Source: Sva-07 sp035527095 (GTDB lineage Bacteria; Actinomycetota; Acidimicrobiia; Acidimicrobiales; Ilumatobacteraceae). From it: a DNA stretch of 17,081 nucleotides. The translations under genes and the position numbers were made by a program. Under the pieces are notes generated by a model that worked only from the letters and a program-made list of their open reading frames with translations, did no database searches and had not been told where the DNA came from. Where the stretch lies: assembly GCA_035527095.1 (NCBI GenBank), contig DATLBC010000080.1:1-17081 (forward strand), written 5' to 3'. This document shows, piece by piece, positions 14,262 through 17,081 of the stretch (its first letter is position 1; every line of letters begins with the position of its first letter).

Positions 14262-15290
14262 ATGGCCGTCACCGTGTACTACGCCGAGGACGCAGATCCT
14301 TCGATCATTCGAGGCAAGAAGGTCGCCGTCGTCGGCTACGGCTCGCAGGGTCATGCCCACGCGCTGAACCTGAAGGAGTCCGGTGTCGACGTCGCCGTCG
14401 GCCTGCGCCCCGAGTCGTCGTCGGCCGCCAAGGCGGAATCTGCCGGGCTGAGCGTGATGACCATCGACGAGGCCGCCGAGTGGGCCGATGTGATCATGCT
14501 GCTCGCCCCCGACACCGAGCAGAAGGCGATCTACGACGCGCACATCGCCGGGCACATGGTCGACGGCAAGGCGCTGGCGTTCGCCCACGGCTTCAACATC
14601 CGCTTCGACCGCATCCAGCCGCCGGCCGGTTGCGACGTGATCATGATCGCCCCGAAGGGTCCCGGCCACCTCGTGCGCCGCACCTACACCGAGGGCGGTG
14701 GCGTGCCGGCGCTGATTGCGGTCGAGCAGGATGCGTCTGGACACGCCCGCGACATCGCAATGTCGTACGCCGATGCCATCGGCGGTACCCGCGCCGGCGT
14801 CATCGAGACGACGTTCGCCGCGGAGACCGAGACCGACCTGTTCGGTGAGCAGGCCGTCTTGTGCGGCGGCGTCACGGCGCTGGTTCGTGCCGGGTTCGAG
14901 ACGCTGACCGAAGCCGGCTACGCCCCCGAAATGGCCTACTTCGAGTGCCTGCACGAGGTCAAGCTGATCGTCGACCTGATGTACGAAGAGGGCATCGCTG
15001 GCATGCGGTATTCGATCTCGGACACGGCCGAGTACGGCGACCTGACGCGGGGCCCGCGTGTTGTCACCGAGGCGACCAAGGCCGAGATGAAGAAGATCCT
15101 CGGCGAGATCCAGAGCGGTCAATTCGCGGCCGAGTGGATCGCCGAGTCCGAGGCCGGTCGTGGGAACTACAAGCGCATGCAGGAAGAGGGCAAGGCCCAT
15201 CCGATCGAGGAGATCGGCGGCGAGCTGCGCGACATGATGCCGTTCATCGGCGCCGGCAAGCAGAAGGTCGCCGACATCTCCGGCGGCTGA
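14262..15290 (+). CDS. ilvC: Ketol-acid reductoisomerase, class I (short form)
   Basis: IlvC (EC 1.1.1.86) isomerises and reduces acetohydroxy acids to dihydroxy acids with NAD(P)H and Mg2+, feeding IlvD. The 342-residue length marks the short class I form. The Rossmann loop VVGYGSQGHAHALNL (about 23-37) is followed by LRPESSSAAKAE, whose Arg and Ser residues fit NADPH binding. Other markers are FAHGFNIRFDRI, the APKGPGHLVRRTYTEGGGVP segment, and the metal-binding helices FGEQAVLCGG and YFECLHEVKLIVDLMYEEGI. The ATG at 14262 is preceded by GGAAAGG at 9 bases and lies 1 base after the ilvN stop, completing ilvB-ilvN-ilvC. Confidence 0.97.
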   Translation: MAVTVYYAEDADPSIIRGKKVAVVGYGSQGHAHALNLKESGVDVAVGLRPESSSAAKAESAGLSVMTIDEAAEWADVIMLLAPDTEQKAIYDAHIAGHMVDGKALAFAHGFNIRFDRIQPPAGCDVIMIAPKGPGHLVRRTYTEGGGVPALIAVEQDASGHARDIAMSYADAIGGTRAGVIETTFAAETETDLFGEQAVLCGGVTALVRAGFETLTEAGYAPEMAYFECLHEVKLIVDLMYEEGIAGMRYSISDTAEYGDLTRGPRVVTEATKAEMKKILGEIQSGQFAAEWIAESEAGRGNYKRMQEEGKAHPIEEIGGELRDMMPFIGAGKQKVADISGG

Positions 15291-15315
15291 TCCCGACGAC
15301 GCACCACCACCCGCT

Positions 15316-15357
15316 GCGATGAGCGAACCGACCGGATACGGGCATCTCGCTCATCGC
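15316..15357. repeat. Palindromic repeat, copy 1 (after ilvC)
   Basis: GCGATGAGCGA (15316-15326) and TCGCTCATCGC (15347-15357) are perfect 11-bp inverted arms; the centre holds GACCGGATACGG, a degraded form of the GACCGTATACGG core in copies 2 and 3. It lies 25 bp after the ilvC stop and could also serve as the operon terminator, though no U-tract follows. Confidence 0.8.
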
Positions 15358-15378
15358 TGGGCGGGTGAACGGTGCGGC

Positions 15379-15412
15379 TCATCGCTGGTGCGTGGCGAGG
15401 CCTGAGCGATGA
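15379..15412. repeat. Partial, inverted arms of the same palindrome family
   Basis: TCATCGCT (15379-15386) and AGCGATGA (15405-15412) are inverted 8-base arms of the repeat family, here without the GTATAC centre. The right arm overlaps the yhhN-like start codon (15409-15411), so it could influence translation of that gene. Confidence 0.45.
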
Positions 15413-16047
15413 ACGACACCGCCTGGACGTTCGCCACGATCTTCGCGGTCGCTGCGGCCGCCAACTGGTGGAGTCGCATCGGCGACGGGCGGCGCCGGCT
15501 CGAACTCTGGAGCAAGCCGATCGCTCTGGTGGCGCTCATCGCCGTCGCGGTGACATTGGACCCCGTGGATCAACTGGTCCGGGCGTGGTTCGTCGTCGCA
15601 CTGGTGTGCTCGCTCGCGGGGGACGTGCTGCTGATGTGCGGCGAGACGTACTTCGTGCCCGGGCTGGTGTCGTTCCTGCTTGCTCACCTCGCGTACACCT
15701 TCGGCTTCCTCGCAGTCGGCGACTGGTCGTCGGCCGGCTTCGTCCTCGGTGCGTTGATGATGGCGGTCCTCGCGGGAGCTGTCGGTCTACGGATCGTGGT
15801 CGCTGCGCGCCGGCAGGAACGGATGCTCGGACCGGCCGTGGCCAGCTATCTCGTCGTGATCTCGCTCATGTTCTGCGCGGCGATGGCGACGGGCAACACG
15901 TGGGCGATCCTCGGCGCCGCACTGTTCGTGGCGTCCGATTCGGTCCTCGGCTGGCGTCAGTTCGTTGCCGACGCCCGTTGGATGCCGGTCACGGTCATGA
16001 TCACCTATCACCTCGGCCAAGCCGGACTCGTCGCCAGTCTCCTGTAG
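15409..16047 (+). CDS. YhhN / TMEM86 family membrane protein, possible lysoplasmalogenase
   Basis: The 212-residue protein has about seven or eight membrane helices and follows the YhhN pattern: SKPIALVALIAVAV (about 35-48), CSLAGDVLLMCG (about 67-78), FVPGLVSFLLAHLAYTFGFL (about 82-101), then ALFVASDSVLGWRQF (about 175-189) and a final YHLGQAGLVASLL. The two aspartates in AGDVLLM and ASDSVLGW are the conserved acidic residues of the family. TMEM86B hydrolyses the vinyl-ether bond of lysoplasmalogens (EC 3.3.2.2); whether actinobacterial members do so is not established. GAGG at 15397-15400 lies 8 bases before the ATG, so this gene has a normal ribosome site. It is bracketed on both sides by the palindromic repeats. 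Confidence 0.85.
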   Translation: MNDTAWTFATIFAVAAAANWWSRIGDGRRRLELWSKPIALVALIAVAVTLDPVDQLVRAWFVVALVCSLAGDVLLMCGETYFVPGLVSFLLAHLAYTFGFLAVGDWSSAGFVLGALMMAVLAGAVGLRIVVAARRQERMLGPAVASYLVVISLMFCAAMATGNTWAILGAALFVASDSVLGWRQFVADARWMPVTVMITYHLGQAGLVASLL

Positions 16048-16056
16048 TCCCCCCGT

Positions 16057-16100
16057 GGCGATGAGCGAGAGGACCGTATACGGTCGGTTCGCTCATCGCC
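16057..16100. repeat. Palindromic repeat, copy 2 (after yhhN-like gene)
   Basis: GGCGATGAGCGA (16057-16068) and TCGCTCATCGCC (16089-16100) are perfect 12-bp inverted arms. The centre GACCGTATACGGTC (16072-16085) is itself a perfect palindrome; three bases on each side are mispaired. It starts 10 bp after the yhhN-like stop. As DNA it is a near-perfect palindrome of 44 bp with no spacer. Confidence 0.88.
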
Positions 16101-16117
16101 GCCAAGATATCTCCGTT

Positions 16118-16159
16118 GTGATGAGCCAAGCGACCGTATACGGCCGGTTCGCTCATCAC
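16118..16159. repeat. Palindromic repeat, copy 3 (before metY)
   Basis: GTGATGAGCCA (16118-16128) and TCGCTCATCAC (16149-16159) pair at 10 of 11 positions around a CCGTATACGG core (16134-16143). Relative to copy 2 both arms changed together at one site (C-G pair to T-A), keeping the pairing. It lies in direct tandem with copy 2, 60 bp apart start to start. Confidence 0.85.
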
Positions 16160-16180
16160 GGCGCGGGTGATGGATCGAAA

Positions 16181-16215
16181 CCCGACTTGTAGGGTCGGGA
16201 ATCGGCGGGTAGCGT
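16181..16215 (+). promoter_or_regulatory. metY promoter with an overlapping inverted repeat
   Basis: TTGTAG (16187-16192) and TAGCGT (16210-16215) are separated by 17 bp and the -10 lies 9 bases before the metY ATG, again without a Shine-Dalgarno. CCCGAC (16181-16186) and GTCGGG (16194-16199) form an inverted repeat with a 7-base centre spanning the -35, a plausible operator for a methionine-pathway regulator. Confidence 0.45.
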
Positions 16216-16224
16216 TCGGCGCCT

Positions 16225-17081
16225 ATGAGTGACTCCTGGGGATTCGAAACCAAGCAGATCCATGTCGGCGGCGACGCTGACCCGACGACCGGCGCCAGGG
16301 CGGTGCCGATCTACCAGACGACGGCGTACGAGTTCCGCGACACCGACCACGCGGCCAACCTGTTCGGCCTTGCCGAGATCGGCAACATCTACACCCGCAT
16401 CATGAACCCGACGCAGGGTGCGCTCGAGGCGCGCGTCAACGCGCTGGAGGGCGGCTGCATCACGGCCGTCGGCCTTCCCGGCACGCTCGCCGTGGCGTCC
16501 GGCCAGGCGGCATCGACGCTGGCCTTCATGACCTTGTGCGAGTCGGGCGACCACATCGTCGCATCCCCATCGCTGTACGGCGGTTCCTACAACCTCCTGC
16601 ACTACACGATGCCGAAATTCGGGGTGGAGGTCACCTTCGTCGACGATCCCCACGACCTCGCGCAGTGGGAGGCGGCGATCAAGCCGAACACGAAAGTGTT
16701 CTTCGGTGAGGTCTTGCCGAACCCCAAGAACGACGTGTTCGACATCGAGGGGATCGCCGGGGTCGCGCATGCGAACGGCATCCCGCTCATGGTCGACAAC
16801 ACGGTGCCGACGCCGTACCTGATCCGTCCGCTCGAATGGGGCGCCGACATCGTGCTCCACAGCCTCACCAAGTTCATGGGTGGTCACGGCACATCGATCG
16901 CCGGAGCGATCGTCGATGGCGGCACCTTCGACTACGCCGCATCGGGGCGTTTCCCCAACTTCACCGAGCCCGATCCGAGCTACCACGGCCTGGCCTACTT
17001 CCCGGCGCTCGGCCACGGAGCGTTCATTCTCAAGGCGCGCGTCCAGATGCTGCGCGACATGGGCCTCGCCATCTCACCGTT
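16225..17081 (+). CDS. metY: O-acetylhomoserine sulfhydrylase family enzyme, N-terminal part (cut by window end)
   Basis: This Cys/Met-metabolism PLP enzyme (EC 2.5.1.49 for MetY) makes homocysteine from O-acetylhomoserine and sulfide. About 285 of the usual about 430 residues are present. Family features include TKQIHVGGDADPTTGARAVP then IYQTTAYEF near the N-terminus, YTRIMNPTQGALE with the phosphate-contacting Tyr and Arg, a SGQAASTLA loop, the cofactor Asp in PLMVDNTVPTPYL, and the Schiff-base Lys216 in HSLTKFMGGHG. Length and motifs favour MetY over cystathionine gamma-synthase, which is shorter and lacks the inserted loop after the lysine (GTFDYAASGRFPNFTEPDPS). The ATG at 16225 has TAGCGT 9 bases upstream and no ribosome site. 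The reading frame is intact to the last base. Confidence 0.93.
   Translation, partial: MSDSWGFETKQIHVGGDADPTTGARAVPIYQTTAYEFRDTDHAANLFGLAEIGNIYTRIMNPTQGALEARVNALEGGCITAVGLPGTLAVASGQAASTLAFMTLCESGDHIVASPSLYGGSYNLLHYTMPKFGVEVTFVDDPHDLAQWEAAIKPNTKVFFGEVLPNPKNDVFDIEGIAGVAHANGIPLMVDNTVPTPYLIRPLEWGADIVLHSLTKFMGGHGTSIAGAIVDGGTFDYAASGRFPNFTEPDPSYHGLAYFPALGHGAFILKARVQMLRDMGLAISP

Noticed and set aside
14088..15200. 370-residue reverse ORF across ilvC
   Set aside because: Antisense shadow of ilvC with no recognisable domain.
16057..16159. Possible CRISPR array (two 38-bp repeats 60 bp apart)
   Set aside because: Only two tandem units with a 22-bp gap, units are full palindromes, related copies lie elsewhere without spacers, and no cas genes are present.

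Overview
The window is high-GC actinobacterial DNA. It has strong G/C third-position bias, very short intergenic gaps, GTG and ATG starts, a GTGA and an ATGA overlap, and many starts preceded by TANNNT about 6-9 bases upstream with no Shine-Dalgarno, which is the leaderless-mRNA signature known from Actinobacteria. Gene content (KhtT/KhtU pair, DUF3054, DUF4234, YhhN, a long inositol-phosphate synthase, ilvBNC) suggests a member of the Acidimicrobiia, perhaps Ilumatobacter-like. That placement is inference and no marker gene is present. Most of the window is core metabolism. No phage, IS, CRISPR or RNA gene was recognised.

Layout. 1-396: the tail of an unidentified gene, a strong hairpin and a doubtful small reverse gene. 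397-2090 (reverse): a CPA2 antiporter and its KhtT-like regulator. 2164-3879: ilvD, divergent from them. 4076-5539: small membrane proteins (DUF4234, DUF3054) and a flavin reductase. 5566-7037: 5-formyl-THF cyclo-ligase coupled to a threonine/serine dehydratase-like enzyme. 7006-9259: a LysR regulator divergent from inositol-3-phosphate synthase, with an inverted repeat between them. 9308-11612 (reverse): folD and an orphan amino-acid-type substrate-binding lipoprotein. 11709-15290: the ilvB-ilvN-ilvC operon with an attenuator. 15291-16224: a YhhN-type membrane enzyme bracketed by palindromic repeats. 16225-end: metY, cut by the window edge.

Functionally, ilvB/N, ilvC and ilvD supply acetohydroxyacid synthase, reductoisomerase and dihydroxyacid dehydratase, the shared valine/isoleucine/leucine steps. 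The dehydratase-like enzyme could supply 2-oxobutyrate, and the LivK-like lipoprotein could bind branched-chain amino acids. The cyclo-ligase and folD serve one-carbon folate metabolism; metY makes homocysteine or methionine precursors.

The most interesting signals are non-coding. (1) The ilvB leader encodes a short peptide with six consecutive branched-chain codons, followed by a perfect 9-bp terminator and an 11-bp competing antiterminator pairing. (2) A family of about 38-44-bp palindromes centred on GTATAC flanks yhhN and shows a compensatory base change. (3) Divergent promoters between the flavin reductase and the cyclo-ligase appear to share overlapping -10 elements within 26 bp. (4) Leaderless start architecture recurs at most monocistronic or first genes and settles several start codons.
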